Origin: Russula earlei
Taxonomy: Eukaryota; Basidiomycota; Agaricomycetes; Russulales; Russulaceae
Assembly: GCA_025769875.1 (NCBI GenBank)
Contig: JAGFNK010000012.1
Location: forward strand, 62,001-126,000
Reading direction: 5' to 3'
Length of the DNA stretch: 64,000 bases
The notes under the pieces were generated by a model. That model was not told the origin of the DNA. It did not search any database and saw only the letters and a program-made list of their open reading frames with translations. Position 1 is the first letter of the stretch. Each line of letters begins with the position of its first letter. Shown piece after piece: positions 53,610-64,000 of this stretch. The translations under genes were made by a program, and so were the position numbers.

Positions 53610-54573
53610 TGTCATGAACCACTCTCCGGAGAGGGCCCTTGAAGGACCCTTCCTTATAGGAGGAAACCCAGCCTCTATGGTGTCACCCTGTTCACACGAG
53701 CAAAAGGGGTGAGTAGAGGTGTCCACAATATCGCACCTGCATTGTCACGCGAGCAATTCTCCACACAATCGACATACGGCAAGCCCCACTTAAGGGCAAC
53801 CCTTTTAGCAATAAAAGACAGTACTAGGGCCTTCCTAGGGACCCTTTAGAACGACACCAGGCACTCTATAATAGGCACTAACACAGTATCAAAGACCCTA
53901 CAACGCATTATTAGACTAACTCTAATAACTATAGAACGAACTATAAGGCAATACTAAGGACCTTAATAGAAGCATTAGGGTCAACTCTAAGGACCCTAAT
54001 AGAACTATATAAAGGGCCTTATAGGATAACACTATTCTCAGAACCAGACTACAAGTCCTCAAAGGACCGGCCCTAAACTAACTAACAGAAAATGAATCAG
54101 GTGTTTGCACATGTACCAAAGCAGTGAACATGTGGACAGAGAAGGCTCTTACTCATCAAGGGAAGCCTTCTTACTCAGCAGCTTACTGAGCATGACTGAG
54201 CATGCTCAGTAAGTGTACTCCGACTTCTTACCCATCACTCTATTGTGCTTGATAACAAGGTTTCGACTTGTTCCTTATTTAGCAGTCCTCTTGTAGTATA
54301 TAAGTGCTCAATAAAGTAGCAGACAGTCCTCAGACTGTCCATTTGTTTATGGCACTCTCCATCCCTGGGATACTCCTTTAAGGACCGTCCCCTTGTGACT
54401 ACCCTGGCCTCCTCTCTGCGTGACTGTTCGACTCTCACAGTAACGATACCCCTCTGGTATTTGTTACTACTCTGGACTCTACTTCTTGCCCACGCCATCC
54501 TAGACATCTATCGACTCGTCTCTGAACTCGCTCCTCGCTCTTGAACTGGATTGTTCAACAGTGAGTCTTGACA
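53610..54573 (+). repeat. Solo LTR Z at the end of D2 ORF3
   Basis: 964 bp, TGTCATGAACC to GAGTCTTGACA, flanked by GTCAC at 53605-53609 and 54574-54578. It interrupts the last codons of the ORF3 tail; PPPLDDDGID continues after it. Confidence 0.94.
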
Positions 54574-54666
54574 GTCACCTCCTCCCCTTGATGATGATGG
54601 CATTGACCCCGACACTCAATTTTAGAATTGTTGGTGTGTGGGACCACCAATATGAAGGAGGGGTGA

Positions 54667-56121
54667 TGTTACCAAGTGGTTTGGGGTCCAGAAGATGCCG
54701 GAACACCTGAACTATGGACTGGACCATTTGCATCATGCATGCATCAGATCTTGATTGTTTATGTCCATTGATATCGCGTTCAGAACATGTTGATCATATC
54801 TTTCTGAAGATGTGTTGAAGAAGCAATGAGTAGCATTGCTTCTGTCCAAGATGTTCCTATACCGCCATGTACGTCGCTTCCTTGATTAGGAAAGTACTTA
54901 TGACACCAAGTTTGTTACTAGGGAAGCACTTAATGTTACAAACCAAGGCCAGGTCCTGGCCATAGATGGTCCTATTTCACTCAAGAGAGTCCTCCCTTTG
55001 TTTGCATTACCAACTCCCTTCCATTTTCTGGGCTATCCCTCCCGCAGTACAAGATATCGCCATTGCAAAGGCACTATAACACGACCAGGCACCCGTTTCC
55101 TAATCGGGTAATCATCGCGTGGCAGCCACATGGCCACCCAGCCACCAGGAACCCGAAACAGCAGCACAAACTCTTAGAAACTGTTGCATAACTCATCTGA
55201 TGTCATCAAGGCTCCAATGACATCATGGCTGACTGAGCGACTCCACAGTGACCTCATAGGCTCACTAAGTGCTCCACAGTGACATCATAATGATGTCATC
55301 GCTCCACAATGATCAGTAATGCGCTCAGTAAGCCTGAAACTTGACACAAGCGAGTTTATGCCTCTGTAGTCCTATTGGATGGTACCAAAGAATCTAGAAT
55401 AGTCCCAGTTCTTTGTAATCGACCCTGTACACTGTATATAAGCCCCAATGAAGTATGGCAGTTGTCAGACTGTCCATTTGTGATACTCTCATCTTCCTGG
55501 GTACTCCCTTGCGACCGCTCAGTTTAAAGACTCCCCTCGCCTCCAAGGTACTCTTCAACGACCGCCTTGTTTAAAGCCCTCTCGCTGCACTGGCCTCTGC
55601 TCTTCACCTCTGCCTCCTGCAACACCTACCAGTCCCCATCTGGTACCTCCTCGTTGTTTGGCTCGTCCTCCTGTTCAACGCCGCCTTTGCCGCGTACCAT
55701 CTGTTCCGACCCTTGCCCACCTGCTCCTGAGTCCTTAGTGATCAGCAGTACGTGTCTTGACACTTAATGCTTCCAGCACCAAGATCATTTATGTAGAAGC
55801 AACCTTGCTTCTATGAGCTGCCTTTTGCTTCTATAGCACCGACCAGTACTACAGTAGCACAAACCTTATCCCTGTAGGGCTATATAAAGCCCCCAGTTGT
55901 AGCAGTTGAGCCTTAAGCTCAACTTAGTTTGCCAATCCCAAACAGTTGACTCCTACCCCATCTGCAGAAGCCCCTCTCATCTTGTTGCCATACTCCAGAA
56001 GGATCTAACACTCCTTCCCCTCCATGAGTATTGCTTGCTTGACTCAAGCATATCTGCATTGGTAGGATGTGTTTATAGACGTGACCATTGATCTTATTTA
56101 AGGCACTTTGGAGCCTTAACA
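54667..56121 (+). repeat. D2 3' LTR (family W), split by a solo A LTR
   Basis: TGTTACCAAGTGGTTTGGGG to GGAGCCTTAACA, with W parts at 54667-54933 and 55763-56121. It follows a purine tract. The right flank is ACCAA in F gag. It contains the TATA-like GCTATATAAAGCC near 55879. Confidence 0.9.
54934..55762 (+). repeat. Solo LTR of family A in LTR W
   Basis: 829 bp, TGTTACAAACCAAGG to GTCTTGACA, flanked by CTTAA at 54929-54933 and 55763-55767. Same family as the LTRs of element A. Confidence 0.94.
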
Positions 56122-56202
56122 ACCAAATGGAAGTTCATTGGGGTCATTGATAATTTCTTGTAACCATTTGTCCATAGTTTCGACCCACCCTTTGACATTG
56201 GG

Positions 56203-57081
56203 TGTCACAGTAACAAGCTGTGTCAGTTCTCAAGCATGAAAACAAGTTCAATAGTAGAGATGTGTTCAAGAAACGGGCCGGTTCCTGTGTATGAAGAGTA
56301 AAGATCCCTGCAGTGGTCAAAGTGTTTTATGCTAAACAGGTTATGGCCAATAGACCCTTCCTAGTACAACTCGGTCCGTTGAGAAGCTAGGGTAAGTTTG
56401 TAATGGGATAGACTAGGGCTGGTTCCACTAGCTATATGCATTCAAGTCTGTCAGAGACCTTGAACAATGCAGAGAGAGTAGAGGAAGGTAGGTCTTAAAG
56501 GAGGAGAGCTCTTCTCAGGGGAGTGAAGAGAGACTCTTAGGGAAGGAATGGATAGGTAGAGTAGATGGTGGTTGGTGTGTGTGAAGAGTTGGTGAGATGG
56601 AGATGTGGGTGTGGTTTGAGGATTAGGAGTGAAGTGGGTTGCAGAAGAATATGTTGGACAAGAGTAGGTTGGATTCTACAAGAGACCAAGCTTAGGGCTT
56701 TGGTCACAAAGTACTGAGCTTATATATACAGGAGAAGCACAGCAATAGCTGCACTTTGACTGTGCTACTAGGATAGTAGGAGTCATAATAAGTAGGAGTC
56801 AGAAATGAGGCCACAAATGAGTCATAACCAAGTAACTGTGCTGCACAGTAAGTGCGCAGCATTGCATAGTCAAAACTAAGAAGTGAATATAAATGGAAGA
56901 GAACCAAACAAAGGGAAAGTAACAGCAATCCAGTGTTACCTGGACATGTATGGATCACATGACAATGCAGAAGGGATCACAAGACATAAGAGATCATGAG
57001 ACCAGTAGGTAGAGGGACATACGAAAGCAAGCAGTCCATAGCAAAGGTAAGAAGTAATCATAAAAGGAAAATGGTGTAACA
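56203..57081 (+). repeat. Solo LTR Y in F gag
   Basis: TGTCACAGTAACA to ATGGTGTAACA, 879 bp, flanked by TTGGG at 56198-56202 and 57082-57086. It is the complete form of the truncated Y at 14926. The orientation is arbitrary because no internal region is known. Confidence 0.92.
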
Positions 57082-57387
57082 TTGGGTCCCTCAAGGAATG
57101 ACAAGAAGTATGCACATTTCTTGATGGGGTTGCACGCGATCTTGCTGTCATGGTTCAAGGTCATGAACCTGTGAAAAGCCATCAAGAAGATATGGGTGCA
57201 GGCATGGTTACCATTGAAGGCCTTTGGGGGAATGTCTTTGAGTTTTCCATTATCAGATGGGTGTGCATCACAGCCATGTTCAACACACATGTCATAGTCA
57301 TTGGTGTCAGGGCTCAGAGGTCATCTTCCATGTCCTCTGAAGCCTCAGAATTGGGTTGCTCAGGGGAAGGCTCATGTCATGCCAGAT

Positions 57388-57895
57388 TGTTAGGATTCAA
57401 CTTGCGTTCATGTCTGCTTGCTTACCTATGCTTGTTTACTCATTTCTGCTTACTGTCTGCTTACTGGTTTGCTGACTGATAGGATGACTGATGCTTAGTG
57501 ATTGCTTACTGGACTGATGACAGATACTAGGAAAGATTGACTCACGCATGAGTCATCACTGATACTTTCAAATTGCGGTCTTTGTTTTTGGATACTAGTG
57601 GTTCCCAGCTATGTGCTCCCCAAGTTTCGTACAAATCAGATCAGCTGTTATCAAGATACGGTATAAATACTCTGGTGTATCAAGAGTTGAGCCTTATGCT
57701 CGACTTGCTCTCTAAAAATTACACTCTATTTTCATTCTCTCAAACCAAGTCACTGCTCTAAGTGAAAGAGGCCCTTCTCATCTCTAACACTCATTCTTCC
57801 TGAGATGATATCAAAGGATTCGAAGTCTAGTGCTTGAACTATATCAAGCAACTCTTTCACTAAGAGCTAGTATTAAGATCAAGCAGATCTTAACA
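57388..57895 (+). repeat. Solo LTR K in F gag
   Basis: TGTTAGGATTCAAC to CAGATCTTAACA, 508 bp, flanked by CAGAT at 57383-57387 and 57896-57900. Single copy in the window. The GGTATAAATACTC near 57660 is TATA-like. The orientation is assumed. Confidence 0.92.
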
Positions 57896-58474
57896 CAGAT
57901 GATGCAAGTTGCTGAGGGATGGGTGCATCCAGTTCATCTTCAGCAACTCAAACTTCAGTTGTGACTTGGGGTTCTTGTTCCATTGGGTCTGCAGGGGCAG
58001 GGGTTGATTCTCAAGTTGAGTGTGGTACTGGTTCCCCAGAGGCGACCAGTGCATCCATGTTTAGTCCTGGGAGAGGATCAAAGCTTTGTTCAAAAGTTGG
58101 GCATGCAATGTGCATGGTGGCAAAGTAGTCTTCACATTGTTCAATCTCAAACCACACTCTGTAGAGTGTTCCAAGACCTACTTTGGCCTGTTTGTAGGGT
58201 GCAAAGAACCCTGTCCAGGGGGTTGAGTCTACTCCCAGTTGTTGAAACAGTGTATTCTTTCTGAATTGTTCTGGAACAAGCGCAATGTCAGTGTCTGTGT
58301 TTAACTTGAATGGGAGTCTCAACTCTCCCAATCCTTGAGTGGAGGGCTTTCCCTGGCCCTTGTATCTCCAATCTCTAGCCATGGAGGTCATGTTTCAGGA
58401 GTAAATCAGTATATTTGGGGTATGTGTGAGTATGCATTCAGGGTCAAGGGTTTGAGGTGAGAAGCTTGTTCTAA

Positions 58475-59529
58475 TGTCACTGACAAATTGGTTCATGTGC
58501 AAGACGAATGCAGAGAGTTGAGTGAGACACTAAGTCCTCACGAGTTTTGGGGATCTCAGAGACAATATTGCCTGAGCAAATATGTTCTGCAGAAAGGGGA
58601 AACAATGAATAAGTCTTCACATTGGGGAGACTTATGAGTGGGGAAGATTTCAGACTGTTTGCTTGATGTCTTGCAAGCCTACAAGTTCATGAAGCTGAAA
58701 CCAGTGATATTTCATAGGAGACCAAGCTTAGAGCTTGTTCTCATCAACAGACAGGTTTATATACATGTAGAATAATATATCAAATAGTGTTATGATCTAC
58801 CCTTCTGTCAGTTTGTCACTAACCCTTTTTCTCTTGTTATTGTTCTCTACTGTTACCTTCATCCCCTCAGTTACCATTTCATCCCTTGATGCTGATAGTC
58901 CCTTATTGTTTCACTTGTTATGTTTTGTCTATTTTTTGAGCTCCTTTTGCTACTGGCTTAGTATTATCTATTGTTCCACATATAGTACTGTACAGCCTCA
59001 CTAGATACAGTATTTAAGTGCCTGTAAAAGCTGGGGAATGCCCCAAGCTTAGCTTTGTCCCGTTTCCTGTTGCATCCTTGCCCTGTATCCTCTCTCAATC
59101 ACAACTTGTGTTGTGCTGGCTTATACTCTGCTTGACCTAAGCTTGTCACAAGGGACCTTTGTGTTCCTTGTCCTCCTCTGCTTCTCTCTCATCGTCCTCC
59201 TCTTCTGTGAAATCAGGAGATCAACTCTGTCTGTGGATTAGGTCATCCTTGACTTAGTCTTGAGACACTAAACCTCTGAACTGGTCTCCTCAAGCCAGCC
59301 CCCATTGAACCCTTGAACCAAGTCACAGGGACTAGGCCCCACTGAACCTTGAGCTAACGCTCCAATGGCCACGATGCCATAACAAATAGTATCCTTGAGG
59401 TGGAAGCAAGGCGATCAAAGTAGAACATGCTGGAAAGTAATGGTACACATGAGTTATATAACAAGTCATTGAACATGAGGTAAATGTGAGTCTTGTCCAG
59501 GTAGGCTAGCCTGGTTGCCAGTCTGGTCC
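58475..59529 (-). repeat. Element F 5' LTR (family G), truncated and split by X
   Basis: From TGTCACTGACAAATTGG at 58475 the sequence follows the G1 LTR in reverse complement, is interrupted by X, and continues to GCCAGTCTGGTCC at 59529, where a Copia LTR starts. The last 25 or so bases of the LTR are missing. Confidence 0.85.
58788..59384 (+). repeat. Solo LTR X in the F LTR
   Basis: TGTTATGATCTACC to GATGCCATAACA, 597 bp, flanked by AATAG at 58783-58787 and 59385-59389. Reference copy for the split X at 2557-13613. Confidence 0.94.
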
Positions 59530-59963
59530 TGTTGGAGCTATAGAATGAGAGCTCAGTCTTGTGTATAAAAGACTGTATTGGTTAGTTATCTGACCTATAG
59601 AATGAGAGCTATGGACAGTATTAGCTATAAAGGTAGCTATAAAGGAATGTTGTACTGACCTCAGTCTTGTGTATAAAAGACTGAGGGAAAATGAACGATA
59701 ACTAAATTCAAATTATTTACATGTATGGTCCGGATTGTCCATTTGCATGGCACTTAGCAGCTGCACATCCAACATGCCCCCTCAGCCCGAGTGGTGCACA
59801 TTCCCTCCCATCTCCATCACGAAGATGTTTGTATGTCTCGCAGCTGGGACCTTTTTGTCAATACACCAGCTATTTTCCCTTCTGATGGAGTGTAAACAAG
59901 ATTGATCCCCTGCAAGTTGACTCTTTTGCTGCAAGAGGTGGTGTTGCACCTCAGCATGTTTGG
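59530..59963 (-). pseudogene. Copia element H: RNase H end and 3' LTR
   Basis: On the minus strand, the end of a Copia RNase H (TKHAEVQHHLLQQKSQL, then KVPAARHTNIFVMEMGG; frame broken between) is followed by a G-run polypurine tract and a short LTR, 59774 down to 59530 (TGTTGGATG to AGCTCCAACA, 245 bp). The LTR contains two copies of an AGTCTTGTGTATAAAAGACT hairpin with an embedded TATA-like core. The element is truncated at 59963 by the G3 LTR. It belongs to a different Copia family from B and C. Confidence 0.78.
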
Positions 59964-60459
59964 TGTCACCAACTGGGGGCGGTGTCACTGACAAATCAGT
60001 TCACATGCGAGACGAGCGTAGCGAGTTGAGCGAGACACCAAGTCTTGCGAGTTTTCGGGGATCTCGGAGACGATACTGCCAAGGCAAGTATGTTCCGCGG
60101 AGAAGGAAAACTACGAATAAGTCTTCGCGTTCGGGAAGACTTATGAGTAGTAAAGGTTTCAGACAAGATGCTTGATGTCTTGCAAGCCTACAAGTCCTGA
60201 AGTTCGAAATCCAGTGATATTTCACAGGAGAACAAGCTTAAGGCTTGTCCTCGTCAAACGGTGGTCTTATATACATGCTAAATACTATATCAAATAGTAT
60301 TCATGAGGTGAAGGCGAGGCGATCGAACTGGAACATGTGGGAAACGTCTGGCATGTGTGAGGCTATGAAAAGAGTCATGAAACACGTGAGAAACTTGAGG
60401 CACGTCCGGGTAGGCTTGTCCGGTTGCCGGTCCGGTCCGATGTACCGGTTCTTGTGACA
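59964..60459 (-). repeat. G3 3' LTR
   Basis: TGTCACCAACTGGGGG to CCGGTTCTTGTGACA in plus-strand view, 496 bp, matching the G1 LTR in reverse complement and retaining many CG sites. Confidence 0.92.
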
Positions 60460-60477
60460 TTACCCCCTTGTTAAGGT

Positions 60478-61734
60478 CTAACCTGTATAGGGGTGGACGT
60501 TAGAGATGCAACGATGGGTGTGATAGTGGAGTTGGTCTTGTGGAACTCGACATATTTTGTGTGCTTTGCAGCGTCGATGTGGAGTTCTGCAAAGGTCTGC
60601 CTTGTGTCCATGGCGGTTGCAGAGAACGCAGGTAGTGATTTTGGGACAGTCGACGGTGTCGTGTCCTCTGTCGAGACACCAGGAGCATTTGTCGGAGATA
60701 CGGGGGGAGAACTGATACCAGGGGTCCATGATCGCCTCTTTGGCATCCTTATGTTCCTGTTCGGTTAGTTGTGGCATGGATTGGAACAGGATCCTGGGTT
60801 CAAGTCGGGTTTTGGCGTTAGCTCTAGCCAATTTGACCTCACTATCTCAAATTTCCCACAGCATGTCGTGGTAACGTCCTCTAGCCGTTATGAGTTGATT
60901 GGCCATTTGTCGTGCTTTTTTAATGGCGAATCAATATCGAAGGACTTCGGCTTCAAGGGACAAATCTTGTTCGAAAGTGAGGGCTTCATTGACGGCCTTG
61001 GTATGTCTGAGCCCTTCTTGGAATAGGAAGGCATCTTTCGTGGTGAGGAGGGGGCGAGGATAGGGGTCGGCACGAGCTCGGATCGAGATTCGATGAGTAG
61101 GACATCCAGGGCCGTACGTGGCAGTGACAGATGGGAACCCATTGGTTAGATCTGGTAGAACGAATCGCGGGGGAATCGTGTCGTCTTCGTTGCCAGGGTC
61201 GGGGATCAGTATGTCAAGTCCTAGAGTTCCCTCCATCCAGTCGTCTCCCAGTTCGCGTAGTTCAGCCACAGCATCTGTTCCTGGAGCAATAGGTGTTGTA
61301 TAAGCAGGTGGGGGAGTGACGTTGTTTCATGGAAGTACTGGGACGAAGTTCTCGTTGAGGAGTACTAAATTAATTGGTTGTTGGGGAATGGGTGTGTCGA
61401 GTCGAGGAGGGATGGGGATAGGGTCAGGAGAGGGGGAACTAACATGATAGGATGGGCTGCGGGTAATTGGGGAGTTAGTTCCTCTGGTGGGGGAACGATT
61501 GCCGAAGGCTCGTAGTATGGTGGGTAGGGTCTCTTCGTGCCAAAGTTCTTGGGCTTGCGCTATCATTGCTGCATGTCATGCTGCACGATGTACTAAGAGT
61601 TGAGTGTTGATAGTTGCGGCCATGGATGGGGATGGTTCTCTGGAGATTGGTAGGGGAATGAGAGTTGGGGAGTGCGGGGGAGTAGGGACGAGAGTAGTGG
61701 AAGAGGCAGTGGGTGAGTTGGCATTGGAGGACAT
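60478..61734 (-). pseudogene. G3 ORF3: coiled coil plus two zinc knuckles
   Basis: Start MSSNANSPTASSTT at 61734. The Ser/Pro-rich N-terminus continues to about 61600 and 61330 through phase changes; the second part carries PPRFVLPDLTNGFPS. A charged helix lies near 60950-60830, then the knuckles CSWCLDRGHDTVDC and CVLCNRHGHKADLC, ending HTHRCISNVHPYTG at 60478. The codon after TPHR is CGA here and TGA in G1, so the natural end is the stop at 60478. The same order and position as G1 support a real gene. Confidence 0.75.
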
Positions 61735-61789
61735 GTTGGAATGGGAAGAATGGAGTAGTGAAGAATGTTGATTGAGATTGGTGGTCCTT

Positions 61790-64000
61790 TTATGCGTTGG
61801 GTCGTCCAGCCATAGCGGAGTAGAATTCTTTGAGGAGTTTGGGGGTGTTGAGGTCGTGATGGTCGACCCATGAGTCATCTGATGATGGGTAACCTTTCCA
61901 GTGTACGAGGTATTGAAGTTTACGTGTTCGTCCAAACCTTCTGGCATCTAGAATGGCCTCGATCTTGTATTCTTCTTCGTTATCGATGATCGGAGGAGGT
62001 CGTGTGAATGGCGTGCCATACTCTTCCGTTTCTATATATGGTAGGAGTAGATTGACATGGAAGACGTCGTGTATTTTCATAGATGACGGAAGTTGGAGTT
62101 GGTAGGCGACTTTGGAAATCTTTTTTACGATGGGGAAGGGTCCGTAACGTTTTGGGGTCAGCTTGCGGTTCCCTCGTGTTTTGAGGTTTTTGCCTTCTAG
62201 CCATATGAGGGTTCCTTCTTTCATTTCCAGGGTTATCAGGTTTGGAGGGTTGTTGTTTACATTCTAAAAGTTGTTGTGCGTCGCGTCTAGATTGTTCTAG
62301 TTCTTTGAGTCAATCGGTTGAGGCGGGAACGTTGTTGTCCTTCGAGGTTTATGTCAATTTGGGGTTTGAATCCCATGAGGAGTTCGTGTGGTGATCGTCG
62401 TGATGTTTCATGTTTCCACGAGTTATGTGCATATTCTGCAATGGGAAGCATTTTTGCCCAGGAGTGTGGATGGGTTGCGGTCCAGGGTCTCAAGTATTGT
62501 TCTAGCCAGGCGTTCATTCTTTCGGTTTGTCCATCAGTTTGAGGGTGAAATGCAGTGGACATGTTTTGTTTGATGCCTAGGCTTTTGCATAATGCTTTGG
62601 AGAAGTTTGATGCGAATCGGGGGTCTCTGTCAGATATGATTCTTTTAGGGACACCAAACCAAGGCACGAGGTGTTTCAGATATTCATGTGCAACACCTGT
62701 TCCGTCGATCAGTTTTGTTACATGGAATGAATTTGGTTGCTTTAGAACATCCTTGATCGACAATGGTGAGGATACTATCGAATCCTTCTGATCTTGGTAA
62801 ATCAGTGATGAGGTCCATTGATACATATTGAAAGGGGCCTTGTTCGACTGTGTGTGTCGAGTGGGAAGGTTGTGGCTTTCTTTCTTGGTAAGTTGGTTTT
62901 GGATTCTTGGCATTTGGCGCAACCTTTTACGTATTGTTCTATGAATTGTCGTAGTTTGGGTCCTTCATAGTGTTGTTTGACTAGGTCCCATGTGTTAGCA
63001 ATTCCGGGGTGTCCTGCAGGTGGGGCATCGTGAAATTGTCGTAGGATTTCTCGTCGTTTGTCTAGTTTATCGGGTAAGTAGATTTTTCATGTGAATATTT
63101 CAGGTGGGAGGAGGGTGGTTTTTTGTTCTTCTACCCCCTTGTTAAGGTCTTTGCGACGAGAAAGTGTGTCGGCGATTGTATTGGTGTGTCCCGGAATGTG
63201 TTCCATAATTAAGTTAAAGTCTTGCATATATTGCATCCATCTTGCTTGCCGTCCAGTTAGTTTCTGTGGTTCTTTGAAATATGTAAGATTTTTGTGGTCT
63301 GTCCTTATTCGGACGGGTTTCTCTGCACCCAGGAAGAATGGTCAGCCACTTTTGAGGCCAAAGATGATGGCAGCTAGTTCTTTATCATGTGCATCGTAAT
63401 TTCTTTCTGCGTCTAGTAGTGTTCTTGAATAGAACGCTATAGGATGGAGTCCATCTTCGTATTCTTGGGAAATAACTGCTCCTATGGCAAATCCTGATGC
63501 GTCAGTGTCAAGGATGAATTGTTTGGTCCAATCTGGAGTTCAGAGAACTGGGTAGGATACGCATGTATCTTTTAGTGATTGGAATGCTTGTTGTTCTCTA
63601 GGTGTCCATTCCCATTGTTTATTCTTTTTTGTTAGGTCATTAAGTGGTCTGGCTTTAATTGAAAAGTTTGGAATGAAGTTGCAGTAAAAGTTGCAGAATC
63701 CGAGGAAGCTTTGAACTTCTTTTAATGTTTTCGGCGTAGGCCAGTCTCCAATTCCTTTGACTTTTACTGGGTCCATGGTGATTTTTCCTTCGCCAATGAT
63801 TACTCCCAAGTATTCGACTTTTCTTTTGTGGAATTGGCATTTTTCTGGTTTAAGATATAGGTCGTGTTGTTTCAATTTTGATAGGATGTGGTTAACTTTA
63901 GACTCATGTTTTTCTTCATCATTTTCTGTGGCGATAATGATGTCGTCCATATAAATCTTCAGCCATCCTTGAGCAAGTTCTTCTTGAAAGATGTCGTCCA
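61790..64000 (-). pseudogene. G3 Pol: RT active site to chromodomain (partial)
   Basis: From the window edge: MDDIIIATEND of RT (63950), tether FLGFCNFYCNFIP, RNase [13 protein letters not shown] (about 63510), TDHKNLTYF, HHCC domain with CAKCQESK (about 62900), integrase core IISDRDPRF and QTERMNAWLEQY, then KRYGPFPIV and the chromodomain LQYLVHWKGYPSSDDSW, ending at 61790. Stops include one at about 63540 and one at about 63343 (GLKSG*PFF, CGA in G1). Phase changes lie near 62770 and 62260. The chromodomain part has no stop where G1 has TGA. Confidence 0.9.

Larger units (their letters stand above)
35647..56121 (+). mobile_element. Element D2: decayed D-family chromovirus, heavily interrupted
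   Basis: D2 is a plus-strand relative of D3. It begins abruptly inside Gag at 35647, right at the end of D3's LTR, so its 5' LTR and Gag N-terminus are gone. It then carries the rest of Gag, protease, RT, RNase H, integrase, chromodomain, ORF3, a purine tract (GAAGGAGGGGTGA, 54654-54666) and 3' LTR W (54667-56121). Insertions are solo L, Z (with Copia C2 and Gypsy G1 inside), G, Z, Z and A. Its right flank is F gag. Confidence 0.87.
56122..58391 (-). pseudogene. Element F Gag (G-family relative), interrupted by solo Y and K
   Basis: On the minus strand Gag starts MTSMARDWRYKG at 58391, like G1, and runs to GEPVPHST near 58011. It is split by K (57388-57895), resumes at 57387 with MEDDL, then FNGNHACTHIFLMAFHRF and KKCAYFLSFLEGPNV, is split by Y (56203-57081), and resumes at 56202 with GWVETMDKWLQEI to LPFG at 56122, where D2 interrupts it. 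Several stops are present. The zinc knuckle and pol are not in the window. The leader to the LTR is 58392-58474. Confidence 0.85.
59964..64000 (-). mobile_element. Element G3: 3' part of a G-family chromovirus, runs off the window
   Basis: Minus-strand relative of G1: 3' LTR 59964-60459, purine tract (CAAGGGGGTAA), ORF3, then chromodomain, integrase, RNase H and the RT active-site region at the window edge. The left flank is TTTGG; the other end is outside. Coding regions have several stops and phase changes, mostly TGA where G1 has CGA or CGC. Confidence 0.92.

Noticed and set aside
60001..60225. Short ORFs in both strands of the G LTRs as host genes
   Set aside because: They lie wholly inside LTR sequence that is repeated at 40501, 47395, 49400 and 58475, and the frames are not conserved.
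1..64000. tRNA, rRNA or host protein-coding genes
   Set aside because: I looked for cloverleaf-like segments, rRNA-like conserved blocks and intron-containing host genes and saw none I could support; everything read as transposon sequence.

Overview
This window looks like a heterochromatic transposon nest from a filamentous fungus, most likely a basidiomycete (Agaricomycete). That placement is inferred from the chromodomain-type Ty3/Gypsy integrases, the Gag and zinc-knuckle sequence style, and CpG-to-TpG decay of the older copies. I found no host gene, no rRNA or tRNA gene and no CRISPR array. Nearly every base belongs to an LTR retrotransposon, a solo LTR or an inverted-repeat element. Element names (A, B, C, D, E, F, G, H, K, L, T, W, X, Y, Z) are my own working labels.

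1-14925: the 3' end of a Copia element (C) abuts a decayed Copia (B). B contains a palindromic MITE-like element and solo LTR X. X is split by a complete 10.4-kb chromovirus (A, minus strand, target duplication GGAGA), and A's 3' LTR carries a solo LTR of its own family (CCTTG). A encodes Gag, protease, RT, RNase H and a chromodomain integrase. It also has about 2.4 kb of unrecognised coding sequence between its 5' LTR and gag.

14926-35646: truncated LTR Y, LTR Z with an inverted Z inside it (TCTTC), and a D-family gag fragment (D1). Then comes a long minus-strand D-family chromovirus (D3, LTR W) containing a young non-autonomous LTR element (E). The 5' LTR of D3 is split by a solo Z (CCTAC) and by a TA-flanked long-inverted-repeat element (T) that holds a truncated E copy.

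35647-56121: a second D-family element (D2, plus strand, decayed) interrupted by seven insertions: solo L (ACCCT), Z (GTACC), G (TGGAA), Z (AACAG), Z (GTCAC) and A (CTTAA), plus the Copia C2 and Gypsy G1 nested in the first Z. G1 (40501-47885, GAAAC) is almost intact. D2 itself sits in the gag of element F, so G1 is five levels deep: F > D2 > Z > C2 > G1.

56122-64000: gag and 5' LTR of F (a G-family relative) interrupted by solo LTRs Y (TTGGG), K (CAGAT) and X (AATAG), a Copia 3' end (H), and the 3' part of a third G-family element (G3) that runs off the window.

The most interesting biology is extra coding capacity in three chromovirus families. D and G carry an additional ORF after pol that encodes a probable coiled coil plus one or two CCHC zinc knuckles. 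A carries two unrecognised ORFs before gag. Most in-frame stops I could compare between copies are CGA-to-TGA changes, which points to cytosine methylation and deamination as the main decay process.
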